Source: Deltaproteobacteria bacterium (GTDB lineage: Bacteria; Bdellovibrionota_F; JAHFAK01). From it: a DNA stretch of 21,641 nt. The DNA is taken from contig JAHFAK010000024.1 of assembly GCA_023250585.1 (NCBI GenBank), positions 1 through 21,641 on the forward strand. The letters are read 5' to 3'. Positions 1 through 8,862 of the stretch are shown here, one piece after another (position 1 is the stretch's first letter; every line of letters starts with the position of its first letter). A model generated the notes under the pieces. It was not told the origin of the DNA. It did no database searches and saw only the letters and a program-made list of their open reading frames with translations. Made by a program: the position numbers and the translations under genes.

Positions 1-445
1 CTAATTCCTCTTTGGTGAGATCACGTTTTACTTTGGCGGGAAAGCCGAGAGCAAGCGTACCTGAGGGAATGATGGTTCCTGGCGAGACAAAAGCGCCAGC
101 AGCAATCATTGCATCTGGTTCGATGACAACGTCGTCCATAATAATTGCGCCCATGCCAACAAGTACGCGGTCTTTGACCGTGGCATTATGAATAATTGCA
201 TTATGGCCAACGGTTACATCATCGCCTAAGCTACATACATTTCCATGACGAACATGCAGGACTGAATTGTCTTGAATATTGGTACGTTTCCCAATTTTAA
301 TTGGCCCGGTATCACCGCGAAGTACCGCGCCAAACCAAATATTTGCCTCTTCATCTAGGAAAACGTCACCAACAATCGCGGCGTTCTCTGCGATGAAAAC
401 ATTTTTTCCTGCAGAGGGGCGTATATTTTTGAATGGATACATCAT
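1..445 (-). CDS. Gamma-carbonic-anhydrase-like hexapeptide-repeat protein (3' end outside window)
   Basis: Read on the minus strand from ATG at 445, the frame stays open to the window edge, so the C-terminus is missing after about 148 residues. The protein starts MMYPFKNIRPSAGKNVFIAE and shows a left-handed beta-helix pattern of hexapeptide repeats (IVGDVF, IWFGAV, IKIGKR, VTVGHN, VLVGMG). The GDDVTVGHNAIIH segment, with an earlier LHVRHG, supplies the three His residues that bind metal in gamma-class carbonic anhydrases and YrdA/CaiE-like proteins. Carbonic anhydrase activity is inferred; many relatives have no demonstrated activity. The start overlaps the atpC stop by 4 nt (ATGA), so it is probably translated as the last gene of the atp operon. 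A second ATG directly follows, at 442. The family is usually 165-180 residues, so only a short tail is lost. Confidence 0.85.
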   Translation of the reverse strand, partial: MMYPFKNIRPSAGKNVFIAENAAIVGDVFLDEEANIWFGAVLRGDTGPIKIGKRTNIQDNSVLHVRHGNVCSLGDDVTVGHNAIIHNATVKDRVLVGMGAIIMDDVVIEPDAMIAAGAFVSPGTIIPSGTLALGFPAKVKRDLTKEEL

Positions 446-681
446 AGTTCTAATATTGTTATTTGGTTATCTTTAATATGCAAAAAACCGGGTTCAATTT
501 CAATCGTTTCTTTTTTATGTGTATAATCAAAATAACGAAGTTCACCTTTCGAAACTTTTGTCATATAGTGGGTATGGTTTTCAAGAATTCCTACTTCCCC
601 TAATTCAGTAGGGATGTATAATTCTTCGATATCTTCTTTTTTTAGTTTAGTTGAATTTTTAGTAAGGATAGTTACATTCAT
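442..681 (-). CDS. atpC: F1 ATP synthase epsilon subunit, short form
   Basis: This encodes 79 residues matching the N-terminal beta-sandwich domain of the epsilon subunit (IEELYIPTELGEVGILENHT corresponds to the conserved 'T..Ge.gilpnH' region). Epsilon sits on the central stalk with gamma and couples rotation to the c-ring. The usual bacterial protein is about 135 residues and has a C-terminal helical hairpin that can inhibit ATP hydrolysis. That part is absent here, and the gene stops cleanly in an ATGA overlap with the next gene, so it looks naturally short rather than broken. The start lies 2 nt after the atpD stop, with no clear Shine-Dalgarno sequence, which suggests translational coupling. 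Identification rests on position plus the conserved sandwich motif. Confidence 0.9.
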   Translation of the reverse strand: MNVTILTKNSTKLKKEDIEELYIPTELGEVGILENHTHYMTKVSKGELRYFDYTHKKETIEIEPGFLHIKDNQITILEL

Positions 682-683
682 AA

Positions 684-2227
<1,544 letters not shown>

Positions 2228-2234
2228 TTTAAAA

Positions 2235-3095
2235 CTAATTTGTTAGGGCTTCTTTGCCTCCGATAATTTCAAGCATTTCTTTCGTAATTGAAGCTTGGCG
2301 TTTCCTATTAAAATCAAGTGTTAACTTCCCAATTAAATCTTTTGCATTATTTGTCGCAGAATCCATTGCAATCATTCGAGAGCTAATTTCAGAAACAAAG
2401 GTATGCACCAAGGTTGTATAAAAAGTATGATGTACCAAATGTTCTAAAAATGATTTTAGAACTTCTTTTTTAGTTGGTTCAAAGAGAGGCTCTCTATCAT
2501 TTTGGATTTCGTTGTTTTCAATAGTGAGAGGAAGCACATTCATAGCTTTTGCCGTATTTGAAATAGCAGAATTAAAATGTCCATAGACAATAGAAACCAT
2601 ATCAAATTTATTTTCGAGGAAATCAGTAATTAAAGAAGTAGCTATAGATGGCGTAATATTTTCTTTAAATATCTGGTCGATTGAAAAAGAATCTTTAAGC
2701 TCTACAGTAAGTTTTTTTGCAAACGCTTGTCCCTTTTTTCCAATAGTTGTCAGCGTAATTCTGTGACCTTGATTCTGGTATTCTTTAATCATTCGTTCAC
2801 ACATGGCAATTAAATTGGTATTAAATGAACCACATAATCCTTTATCACCTGTCATGAGAATCAACAATGTATTTTTGGTTTCACGTTTTTGACCCAAGGG
2901 TGACGAAGTAAAATCTACGCTTTTGGAAAGCTCGCCAAGTATCTTTTTATATGCGTCCATATAATGAGTGGCATTTATGAGATTATGTTGTGCTCGGCGA
3001 AGCTTTGAGGCTGCAACCATTTTCATAGCTCGTGTAATCTTCTGCGTATTTTTAACACTTCCAATTCGTTTTCGTATATCGCGTAAACTAGGCAT
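2235..3095 (-). CDS. atpG: F1 ATP synthase gamma subunit
   Basis: This is the central rotor-stalk subunit, 286 residues from [20 protein letters not shown]. The N-terminal helix carries the signature [17 protein letters not shown]. The C-terminal helix has [18 protein letters not shown] and [19 protein letters not shown], both diagnostic. The upstream ATG at 3116 would add MSLRKNI, but the ATG at 3095 matches the family start and has an AAGGA about 8 nt before it, so I use 3095. The gene overlaps the end of atpA by 8 bp, consistent with coupled translation. The stop at 2235-2237 lies 7 bp from the edge of the family A hairpin element. Confidence 0.97.
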   Translation of the reverse strand: MPSLRDIRKRIGSVKNTQKITRAMKMVAASKLRRAQHNLINATHYMDAYKKILGELSKSVDFTSSPLGQKRETKNTLLILMTGDKGLCGSFNTNLIAMCERMIKEYQNQGHRITLTTIGKKGQAFAKKLTVELKDSFSIDQIFKENITPSIATSLITDFLENKFDMVSIVYGHFNSAISNTAKAMNVLPLTIENNEIQNDREPLFEPTKKEVLKSFLEHLVHHTFYTTLVHTFVSEISSRMIAMDSATNNAKDLIGKLTLDFNRKRQASITKEMLEIIGGKEALTN

Positions 3096-4596
3096 TATAT
3101 TTTTCCTTAAACTCATCTAATGCTTTTCTTAATTTTGTCTCGAGTTCTTTGCCTATTTCTTTTTTGTTTCGTATTTCTTCTAAGAGAGAAGCATAGCGTG
3201 TATCAAAAAATTCATAGAGCGCATTTTCGAAGTGGGGAATTTTTTTAACATCGATAGTATCAATATAACCTTGAGTAGCGGCGAAAATAACGAGAATCTG
3301 TTTTTCAACTGCAAGAGGAGTGTATTGTGGTTGCTTCAGGATTTCCATCAGTCGGCTTCCTCGTTCGATTTGTCGCTGAGTCGCTTTATCAAGGTCACTT
3401 CCAAATTGCGCAAATGCTGCTAATTCTCGATATTGTGCAAGCTCAAGACGCAATGATCCGGCAATCTTTTTCATTGCTTTAATTTGCGCGTTTCCTCCAA
3501 CTCGAGATACGGAAAGACCTGCGTTGATAGCAGGGCGAATACCTGAATAAAACAAATTACTTTCAAGATAGATTTGTCCATCGGTAATTGAAATTACGTT
3601 CGTAGGAATATAGGCAGAAACGTCTCCTGCTTGTGTTTCAATGATTGGTAATGCCGTAAGTGAGCCTGCTCCTTGAGCATCGTTTAATTTAGCGGCACGT
3701 TCCAGAAGGCGTGAATGTAAATAAAAAATGTCTCCCGGATATGCTTCTCGTCCTGGAGGACGACGAAGTAATAACGAGAGCTGTCGATAACTCACCGCGT
3801 GTTTTGAAAGATCATCATATACAATAAGAGCATGTTTGCCGTTATCCCTGAAGTATTCACCCATGGTTACTCCTCCATAAGGAGCAATGTATTGGAGTGG
3901 AGCGGGATCAGAAGCAGATGCTACAACGACGGTTGTATAGTCCATGGCGCCCGAGAGTTTTAATTTATCGACAACTTGTGCAATGGTGCTTTGTTTTTGT
4001 CCAATAGCTACATATATACAATATACTCCCATGCTTTTTTGATTAATAATGGTATCAATAGCAATTGCAGTTTTTCCTGTCCCTCGGTCGCCAATAATGA
4101 GTTCTCGTTGTCCACGACCGATGGGAACCATGGAATCAATTGCTTTTAATCCCGTTTGTAAAGGTTCATGAACGGATTTACGGGCAACAATTCCGGGAGC
4201 TTTAATTTCAATATTTCGTGTATGTTTTGCTGCAATACTGCCTTTGCCATCAATAGGATTCCCCAGCGGGTCTACAACACGACCGAGTAAGCTTTCACCA
4301 ACAGGAACTTGCAAGATTTTATGAGTTCGTTTTACGGTATCACCTTCTTTGATGTGCGTACTTTCACCAAAAATAGCAACACCGATATTTTCTTCTTCAA
4401 GATTAAGTACGACGCCTTTGGTCCCATTTTCAAATTCAACCATTTCCGATGCCATAACGTGATCAAGGCCGTAAATACGGGCAATACCATCACCAACAAC
4501 CAAGACTTGTCCTACTTCGGCGGTATCAATTTTTTTATCAAAGCTTAAAATTTGTTCTTTTATAATTTCTGATACTTCTTCAATTCTTAATGCCAT
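3088..4596 (-). CDS. atpA: F1 ATP synthase alpha subunit
   Basis: The 502-residue non-catalytic nucleotide-binding subunit of F1 is of normal length. It begins [20 protein letters not shown] and shows the beta-barrel domain ([11 protein letters not shown]), the P-loop GDRGTGKT at residues 169-176, the [29 protein letters not shown] block (given here for its core [18 protein letters not shown]), and the arginine-finger region [16 protein letters not shown]. Alpha subunits alternate with beta and complete the catalytic sites. The gene overlaps atpH upstream by 10 bp and atpG downstream by 8 bp, so it is part of a tightly packed operon. Nothing in the sequence suggests damage. Confidence 0.98.
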   Translation of the reverse strand: MALRIEEVSEIIKEQILSFDKKIDTAEVGQVLVVGDGIARIYGLDHVMASEMVEFENGTKGVVLNLEEENIGVAIFGESTHIKEGDTVKRTHKILQVPVGESLLGRVVDPLGNPIDGKGSIAAKHTRNIEIKAPGIVARKSVHEPLQTGLKAIDSMVPIGRGQRELIIGDRGTGKTAIAIDTIINQKSMGVYCIYVAIGQKQSTIAQVVDKLKLSGAMDYTTVVVASASDPAPLQYIAPYGGVTMGEYFRDNGKHALIVYDDLSKHAVSYRQLSLLLRRPPGREAYPGDIFYLHSRLLERAAKLNDAQGAGSLTALPIIETQAGDVSAYIPTNVISITDGQIYLESNLFYSGIRPAINAGLSVSRVGGNAQIKAMKKIAGSLRLELAQYRELAAFAQFGSDLDKATQRQIERGSRLMEILKQPQYTPLAVEKQILVIFAATQGYIDTIDVKKIPHFENALYEFFDTRYASLLEEIRNKKEIGKELETKLRKALDEFKEKYNA

Positions 4597-5117
4597 TGTC
4601 TTCTCCTCTGAATGTTTTCTAAGTGATTTTTTATGCTAAAATCATAGAGGCGGCTTCCTATTCGTAAGGTAAGACCACCAATGAGAGAACTATCTATTTT
4701 TGAATCTATGATAATATTCATTTTAAAAGTGTTTTGTAGTTTTTGGATGATTTGATCCATAACTTTAGGATCTAATTCGCGAGCACTGGTGCATTCAACT
4801 TTCAGAATATTTTTTTCTTTATTATAGAGATCAGTAAAGTGTTCAATAATTGAGGGAAAAAGATCTATTCTTTTTTTGTCAATCAAGAGGGTCATAAATT
4901 TTCGTGTAGCGGGCATAAAATCGTTATATTTAAACACTTCATTGAGAAGAGCATGTTTTTTTGTTTTATCAAGTAAAGGAGAGAAGAAATAGTAATCGAG
5001 ATTAGTTTCATCAAATACTGCAGTGAGCTCCTTGAGCTCACTCTTTGCTTTTTCAATATCAAATTCTTTTGAAGCATCAAAAAATGCTTTTGCATATCTT
5101 CGGGCAACGCTATTCAT
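4587..5117 (-). CDS. atpH: ATP synthase delta subunit (OSCP-like)
   Basis: This 176-residue protein starts [20 protein letters not shown], the typical N-terminal helix of delta/OSCP. It ends with the conserved C-terminal segment [20 protein letters not shown] and a final helix NHLENIQRR. Delta links the peripheral stalk (b and b') to the top of the F1 alpha subunits. The start overlaps the atpF stop by 4 nt (ATGA), and the end overlaps atpA by 10 bp. Length and both conserved ends fit the family. Confidence 0.95.
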   Translation of the reverse strand: MNSVARRYAKAFFDASKEFDIEKAKSELKELTAVFDETNLDYYFFSPLLDKTKKHALLNEVFKYNDFMPATRKFMTLLIDKKRIDLFPSIIEHFTDLYNKEKNILKVECTSARELDPKVMDQIIQKLQNTFKMNIIIDSKIDSSLIGGLTLRIGSRLYDFSIKNHLENIQRRRQWH

Positions 5118-5764
5118 TGTATATCCCTCTGAAGAAAATTCTTGTAGAGGTTGTCATGATCATTTTCGGTCATTTTCTCTTGAAGAGTTTTTTTCGTGTC
5201 TTCGATAATTTCGTGAAGACTTTCAGTAACAAGCCGATCTTTCATTTTTCCTATTTCACTTTCGATATGAAGTTTTGCATCTTCTTTGATCTTTGCTGCA
5301 AGATTATGTCCTTCTTGTAAAAGATGGCGCGTCACCGTTTCTGTGATTTGTTTCATTTCATCATTAATCATGGTAATTGTAGTATCGAGATGTGCGATTT
5401 CATTTTTATACTTTTCAATTTGTTGATGGGCAACCTGGTTTTCATTCTGCGATTTCTTGATATGATCCTGGATGGCATGTTTCCGATTTTTGAAGAAATT
5501 AATAACCGGATAGCGAAGAACGAAATAAAGAATAAGAATAAAGATGATAAAATTGATAGAAGACCACATGAGTTGGGTCCATGGTATTTCATATGTAGCT
5601 TCAGTTGACCCCAGAACAATTCCAGGAATCATATAATACAAAGCCGCATTCAAAATGATAACGAGGCGGCGAAGAGGAAGCGACGCAAGCGTATGTATAT
5701 AATATGCTGAGGAGCTTCCGACGAAGCCAACGAAGTTAGCGTTTGAATGCGGCTTTGTATTCAA
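5114..5764 (-). CDS. atpF: F0 ATP synthase b subunit with N-terminal extension encoded by a repeat (start uncertain)
   Basis: The core of this protein is a b-type peripheral-stalk subunit: one membrane helix (SSINFIIFILILYFVLRYP) followed by a long charged coiled coil. Two starts are possible. ATG at 5632 gives 172 residues (MIPGIVLGSTEATYEIPWTQ...) but has no ribosome-binding site and sits at the base of the family B hairpin. TTG at 5764 gives 216 residues, overlaps the atpF' stop by 4 nt (TTGA) and has AAAGGA 9 nt upstream. The 4-nt overlap matches the ATGA overlaps elsewhere in this operon. I therefore give the longer form with caution. Its first 44 residues come almost entirely from the repeat, which is open in this frame and provides RRLVIILNAALYY, a stretch that could act with MIPGIVLGSTEA as a signal-peptide-like region. 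Confidence 0.9.
   Translation of the reverse strand: MNTKPHSNANFVGFVGSSSAYYIHTLASLPLRRLVIILNAALYYMIPGIVLGSTEATYEIPWTQLMWSSINFIIFILILYFVLRYPVINFFKNRKHAIQDHIKKSQNENQVAHQQIEKYKNEIAHLDTTITMINDEMKQITETVTRHLLQEGHNLAAKIKEDAKLHIESEIGKMKDRLVTESLHEIIEDTKKTLQEKMTENDHDNLYKNFLQRDIQ
5635..5761. repeat. Family B hairpin element, copy 1 (between atpF' and atpF)
   Basis: Perfect 20-bp inverted arms (5635-5654 and 5742-5761) enclose an 87-bp core (5655-5741). The core aligns without gaps to the reverse complement of the copy at 10392-10516, with 70 of 87 positions identical by hand count. An inner hairpin (AGCGTAT at 5688-5694 with ATATGCT at 5702-5708) is conserved by compensatory changes. The element is more G+C-rich than the genes around it, fills the junction between atpF' and atpF, and is an open reading frame in the atpF frame. 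Confidence 0.93.
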
Positions 5765-6180
5765 TTGAGATATTCCTTTAGTAATTCTTTTTTAAAACCA
5801 TCTATTCGTTGAGAGAGGTCTTTTTTTAGAGTAGCATATTCACTATAGATTTTTTGTAATTCGCGAGACATTGTTTCATTCGCTTCTTTGCGTGATTCTG
5901 CAATTAAATGACTGGTTTCTTCTTTTGCTTTTTGGATTAAGATTTCTTTTATTTTTGCTGCTTCATCTCGCGCTTCATTAATTCGTTGCTTTAGAAAAGC
6001 AATTTTTCCTTGTATATCTTCATGCAGCCTTCCAGTTTCGTTATCAAGATCAAGCGTTTTGCCGATGCGTTCTCTATAAATACGATCAATATGAACGAAT
6101 ACAAATTTCCAAAGAATAATAAGTGAAGACAAAAATATACACAGTTGTATGAAAAAATCTTTTAAATGAAATTCAATCAT
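5761..6180 (-). CDS. atpF': F0 ATP synthase b' subunit
   Basis: This 139-residue protein has one N-terminal membrane helix (IQLCIFLSSLIILWKFVFVHI) and a long charged helix (residues about 33-139), the architecture of b/b' peripheral-stalk subunits. The opening MIEFHLKDFFIQL and the order b', b, delta, alpha fit the b' (atpX/atpF') gene that is first in split delta-type operons. It is the promoter-proximal gene here, with a good promoter candidate upstream at 6214-6242. Its stop codon (TGA, 5763-5761) touches the right arm of the family B element, so the element may have altered the last residue or two. The calls of b and b' could in principle be exchanged, since both are poorly conserved. Confidence 0.88.
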   Translation of the reverse strand: MIEFHLKDFFIQLCIFLSSLIILWKFVFVHIDRIYRERIGKTLDLDNETGRLHEDIQGKIAFLKQRINEARDEAAKIKEILIQKAKEETSHLIAESRKEANETMSRELQKIYSEYATLKKDLSQRIDGFKKELLKEYLN

Positions 6181-6213
6181 ATCATTGTATTACGGAAAAT
6201 TCCGAGCTCGTTG

Positions 6214-6242
6214 AAAATATATACTTGTAGGTAGCTTGTCAA
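6214..6242 (-). promoter_or_regulatory. Candidate sigma70-type promoter of the atp operon
   Basis: On the minus strand TTGACA (6242-6237) is a perfect -35 box. It is followed after 17 nt by TATTTT (6219-6214), or after 15 nt by TATATT (6221-6216). It lies 34 nt before the atpF' start and is back to back with the fbp promoter candidate. Confidence 0.45.
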
Positions 6243-6249
6243 TTAGTAG

Positions 6250-6278
6250 TTGCAAACTTTTTTGATGTGTACTATATA
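6250..6278 (+). promoter_or_regulatory. Candidate sigma70-type promoter of fbp
   Basis: TTGCAA (6250-6255) is separated by exactly 17 nt from TATATA (6273-6278). This would give a leader of about 27 nt that contains the fbp ribosome-binding site AGGAGG (6300-6305). Confidence 0.4.
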
Positions 6279-6311
6279 CCTAAAGGAAATCAGACACATA
6301 GGAGGATTCCA

Positions 6312-7379
6312 ATGCAAAAGGGTGTTACAACACTTGGAAGATTTCTTTTGGAAGAACAACGTAAATATTCCTATGCCTCAGGTGAATTCACTGCCATTCT
6401 AGAGCAAATTGCTTTTGTTGCTAAAGTCATTGGTCGAGACGTTAATAAAGCAGGACTTATTAATATTTTAGGACAAACCGGATCCACAAACTCTCATGGA
6501 GAAGAACAGCAGAAGCTTGATGTGTATGCACATACTAAAGTTATTCAGGCTCTTGATCATTTAGGCAAGGTCTTTGCCATGGCTTCAGAAGAAGAAAAAG
6601 AAATTATTCATATACCAGAAAAATTTCCCAAAGGAAAATATCTTGTTGTTTTTGATCCGCTCGATGGTTCAAGTAATATTGATGTCAATATCAGTATCGG
6701 GACCATTTTTGGTATTTTTAAAAAAAAATCCGAGAGCGAAGCAGCAACCATCCAAGATTTTTTACAGCCTGGAAAAAACTTAGTAGCGTCAGGATATGTA
6801 ATTTATGGTTCAAGCACCATGTTTGTTTATACAACGGGAAATGGAGTTAATGGCTTTACACTTGATCCCAGCATTGGAGAATTTTTACTTTCTCATCCGG
6901 CGATGAAAATGCCTGAATATGGGCAGATCTACAGTGCTAATGAATCCAATAGTAGCTCATGGAAAGAAGAAGTAGTGGCCTATATAGATTGTCTACGCAA
7001 TTACCCTGAACGAAAGTATACATCTCGCTATATTGGTTCGCTTGTTGCGGACTTTCACCGGAATCTTCTTAAAGGAGGAGTCTTTCTTTATCCTGAAGAT
7101 AAACAGTATCCTCAGGGAAAACTTCGCTTGTTATATGAAATCATTCCTCTTGCATTTATTGCCGAACAGGCCGGTGGTTCGGCTACTGATGGTGAAAATA
7201 ATATTATGGATCTTGTGCCAAAATCTCTCCATGAACGAACGCCTGTTGTCATTGGCTCCACATTTGAAATAGCTCTCTATCAGCAATTCATTAAAGAAGG
7301 CATACGGAAACGCAAAAAGAAGTTTGCCAAATCTGGTAAATCTACGCTCGAAAAAGCAATCCGAGAACCAGTTATATAG
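6312..7379 (+). CDS. fbp: Class I fructose-1,6-bisphosphatase
   Basis: This cytoplasmic enzyme hydrolyses fructose 1,6-bisphosphate to fructose 6-phosphate in gluconeogenesis, or in a Calvin-type cycle. The 355-residue protein has the class I metal-binding signature FDPLDGSSN (residues 114-122), GYVIYGSSTMFVYTTG, the substrate-binding block KYTSRYIGSLVADFHRNLL, and LYEIIPLAFIAEQAGGSATD. The ATG at 6312 has a strong AGGAGG 6 nt upstream. An upstream in-frame GTG at 6267 would overlap the predicted -10 region and is not used. The C-terminal tail (KRKKKFAKSGKS...) is basic and slightly longer than in E. coli Fbp. The gene stands alone, divergent from the atp operon. Pairing with ATP synthase may only be chance. 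Confidence 0.97.
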   Translation: MQKGVTTLGRFLLEEQRKYSYASGEFTAILEQIAFVAKVIGRDVNKAGLINILGQTGSTNSHGEEQQKLDVYAHTKVIQALDHLGKVFAMASEEEKEIIHIPEKFPKGKYLVVFDPLDGSSNIDVNISIGTIFGIFKKKSESEAATIQDFLQPGKNLVASGYVIYGSSTMFVYTTGNGVNGFTLDPSIGEFLLSHPAMKMPEYGQIYSANESNSSSWKEEVVAYIDCLRNYPERKYTSRYIGSLVADFHRNLLKGGVFLYPEDKQYPQGKLRLLYEIIPLAFIAEQAGGSATDGENNIMDLVPKSLHERTPVVIGSTFEIALYQQFIKEGIRKRKKKFAKSGKSTLEKAIREPVI

Positions 7380-7402
7380 GACTCTCTCTATCCGCCTTCG
7401 CA

Positions 7403-7430
7403 GAGCCCCACGGCTTTAGCCGTGAGGCTC
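7403..7430 (+). repeat. Strong hairpin downstream of fbp, resembling IS200/IS605 end hairpins (type C, copy 1)
   Basis: GAGCC-C-CACGGC, loop TTTA, GCCGTG-A-GGCTC forms an 11-bp stem with one mismatch, 24 nt after the fbp stop. The 13-mer GGCTTTAGCCGTG recurs at 15538-15550. Such CACGGCTTTAGCCGTG hairpins resemble those near the ends of IS200/IS605-type elements, but no transposase is present. It may also stabilise the fbp mRNA 3' end; no U-tract follows. Confidence 0.5.
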
Positions 7431-7475
7431 CATAGTGTAAAAATGTGGTAGTGCCAGTTAGGCGCTATAAAGTTA

Positions 7476-7504
7476 TTGCTAACGTTTAAAACGTTTGATA
7501 TAGT
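7476..7504 (+). promoter_or_regulatory. Candidate promoter of the first DUF4143-type ATPase, with AACGTTT repeats
   Basis: TTGCTA (7476-7481), a 17-nt spacer and TATAGT (7499-7504) end 6 nt before the ATG at 7511, which predicts a leaderless mRNA. AACGTTT occurs twice in and beside the spacer (7481-7487 and 7490-7496), and AACGTT again at 7514-7519. These are possible operator sites. Confidence 0.45.
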
Positions 7505-7510
7505 AGAGTT

Positions 7511-8827
7511 ATGAACGTTAGAGAAATAAACGACCTGTTAAGTAGAGGTGACATTGATCATGAAGAGTTGTGGCCTCATTTATTGGATTTAAAAAAGCAA
7601 GCGGTAACATTTAATTTTGAATTCGGTTTAAAAAAACTCCCTATAGAACCTGGTCTTATAATTATTCGAGGGCCACGGCAATATGGTAAGAGTACCTGGC
7701 TTGAATTACATTTAAAACAGACCATACAATCCTTTAAAAAAGGGAGTGCTTATTATATAAATGGTGATGAAATTTCAACACACGAAGATTTTTTTGAGGA
7801 ACTCATTATATTGAATAATGCTTTTTCAAAAGATGTTCCCGTAAAACGTATTTTTATTGATGAAGTGACTGCTATTATTGACTGGGAAAAAGCGTTAAAA
7901 CGTGCATGGGATCAAGGCTTTTTACGTGATGTATTAATTATAACAACCGGCTCAAAGGCACGAGATTTACGACGTGGCATTGAAAAATTACCCGGCCGCA
8001 AAGGCAAGTTACCTAAAAATGAATACATATTTTTACCCATATCCTATAAAGAATTCCATACATCTTGTAGTCATAAGCTCAAAAGTAAAACTTTGGTATC
8101 GTATTTATTAACTGGTGGCTCTCCGATTGTTTGCAATGAAATGTATTCACATGAACGAATACCTGAATACTGTATTCAATTAATTCGGGATTGGATCCTG
8201 GGTGAAATAGTTTCAAGCGGACGGAGTAGAATTTCTTTGCATAACGTCTTTAACGTGATTTTCAAATACGGCGGCCAAGCCGTTGGATACGCAAAGTTAG
8301 CACGAGAAGCAGGGCTTGCCAATAATACTGTTGCTAGCGGGTATATCGAACAGCTCGTAGACCTTTTGAGTTTGCTGCCATCATGGCAATGGGATCAGAA
8401 TACAAAAAATTTACAGATCAGAAAACCATGTAAATTTAATTTTATTAACCTTGCTGCTGCAATTGCATTTCATCCAAGTACGATAAGAACAGTACATGAA
8501 TTTGAAACGTTACCAGATACTCTACAGGCTCTTTTTTTAGAGTGGATTGTTGCACAAGAAATTTGGAGAAGATCAATACTTGCTGATAGTAGTACTCCTG
8601 AATCGCTTGGGTTTTGGAAATCAGATGAACATGAAATAGATTTTATCACGCCTCAAGAAACCTTTATAGAAGTTAAAAAAGGAAAAGCAGGGCCATTAGA
8701 CTTTTTATGGTTTAATAAAGTTTTCCCCAAGAAAAAATTACTCGTCATATGCAAAACTCCATTTGAAACAAATCAAATCACAGGAATAACGCTTGAAGAT
8801 TTTCTCGTAGACGAGACTATTGTATAA
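7511..8827 (+). CDS. AAA-type ATPase with DUF4143-like C-terminal domain
   Basis: The 438-residue cytoplasmic protein belongs to the large AAA_14/DUF4143 family of P-loop ATPases, whose function is mostly unknown. It has Walker A GPRQYGKS (residues 54-61), Walker B IFIDE (about 114-118), and a sensor-like TTGSKARDLRRG segment. The C-terminal part ends with EIDFITPQETFIEVKKGK, an Asp followed by Glu-x-Lys like the core of PD-(D/E)XK nuclease folds known in this family. No ribosome-binding site is visible; the promoter hexamer lies 6 nt before the ATG, so the mRNA is probably leaderless. The gene stands alone. A divergent paralogue with the same domain order lies at 15759-16982. Both are preceded by a type C hairpin sequence, which may reflect mobility. 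Confidence 0.85.
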   Translation: MNVREINDLLSRGDIDHEELWPHLLDLKKQAVTFNFEFGLKKLPIEPGLIIIRGPRQYGKSTWLELHLKQTIQSFKKGSAYYINGDEISTHEDFFEELIILNNAFSKDVPVKRIFIDEVTAIIDWEKALKRAWDQGFLRDVLIITTGSKARDLRRGIEKLPGRKGKLPKNEYIFLPISYKEFHTSCSHKLKSKTLVSYLLTGGSPIVCNEMYSHERIPEYCIQLIRDWILGEIVSSGRSRISLHNVFNVIFKYGGQAVGYAKLAREAGLANNTVASGYIEQLVDLLSLLPSWQWDQNTKNLQIRKPCKFNFINLAAAIAFHPSTIRTVHEFETLPDTLQALFLEWIVAQEIWRRSILADSSTPESLGFWKSDEHEIDFITPQETFIEVKKGKAGPLDFLWFNKVFPKKKLLVICKTPFETNQITGITLEDFLVDETIV

Positions 8828-8843
8828 TTAAGGGAACCCTTAA
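8828..8843. terminator. Small palindrome between convergent genes
   Basis: TTAAGGG-AA-CCCTTAA follows the ATPase stop codon directly, in the 35-bp gap between two convergent genes. It could act as a short bidirectional terminator stem, but the loop is very small and there is no T-run, so support is weak. Confidence 0.25.
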
Positions 8844-8862
8844 CAATGTAAATATTGAAGTA

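Noticed and set aside
6267-6311. GTG start for fbp, 15 codons upstream of the ATG
   Set aside because: It lies in front of the -10 candidate, while the ATG at 6312 has an AGGAGG at ideal spacing and matches family N-termini.
8828-8843. TTAAGGGAACCCTTAA as a firm terminator
   Set aside because: The stem has a 2-4 nt loop and no T-run on either side; kept only as a low-confidence feature.
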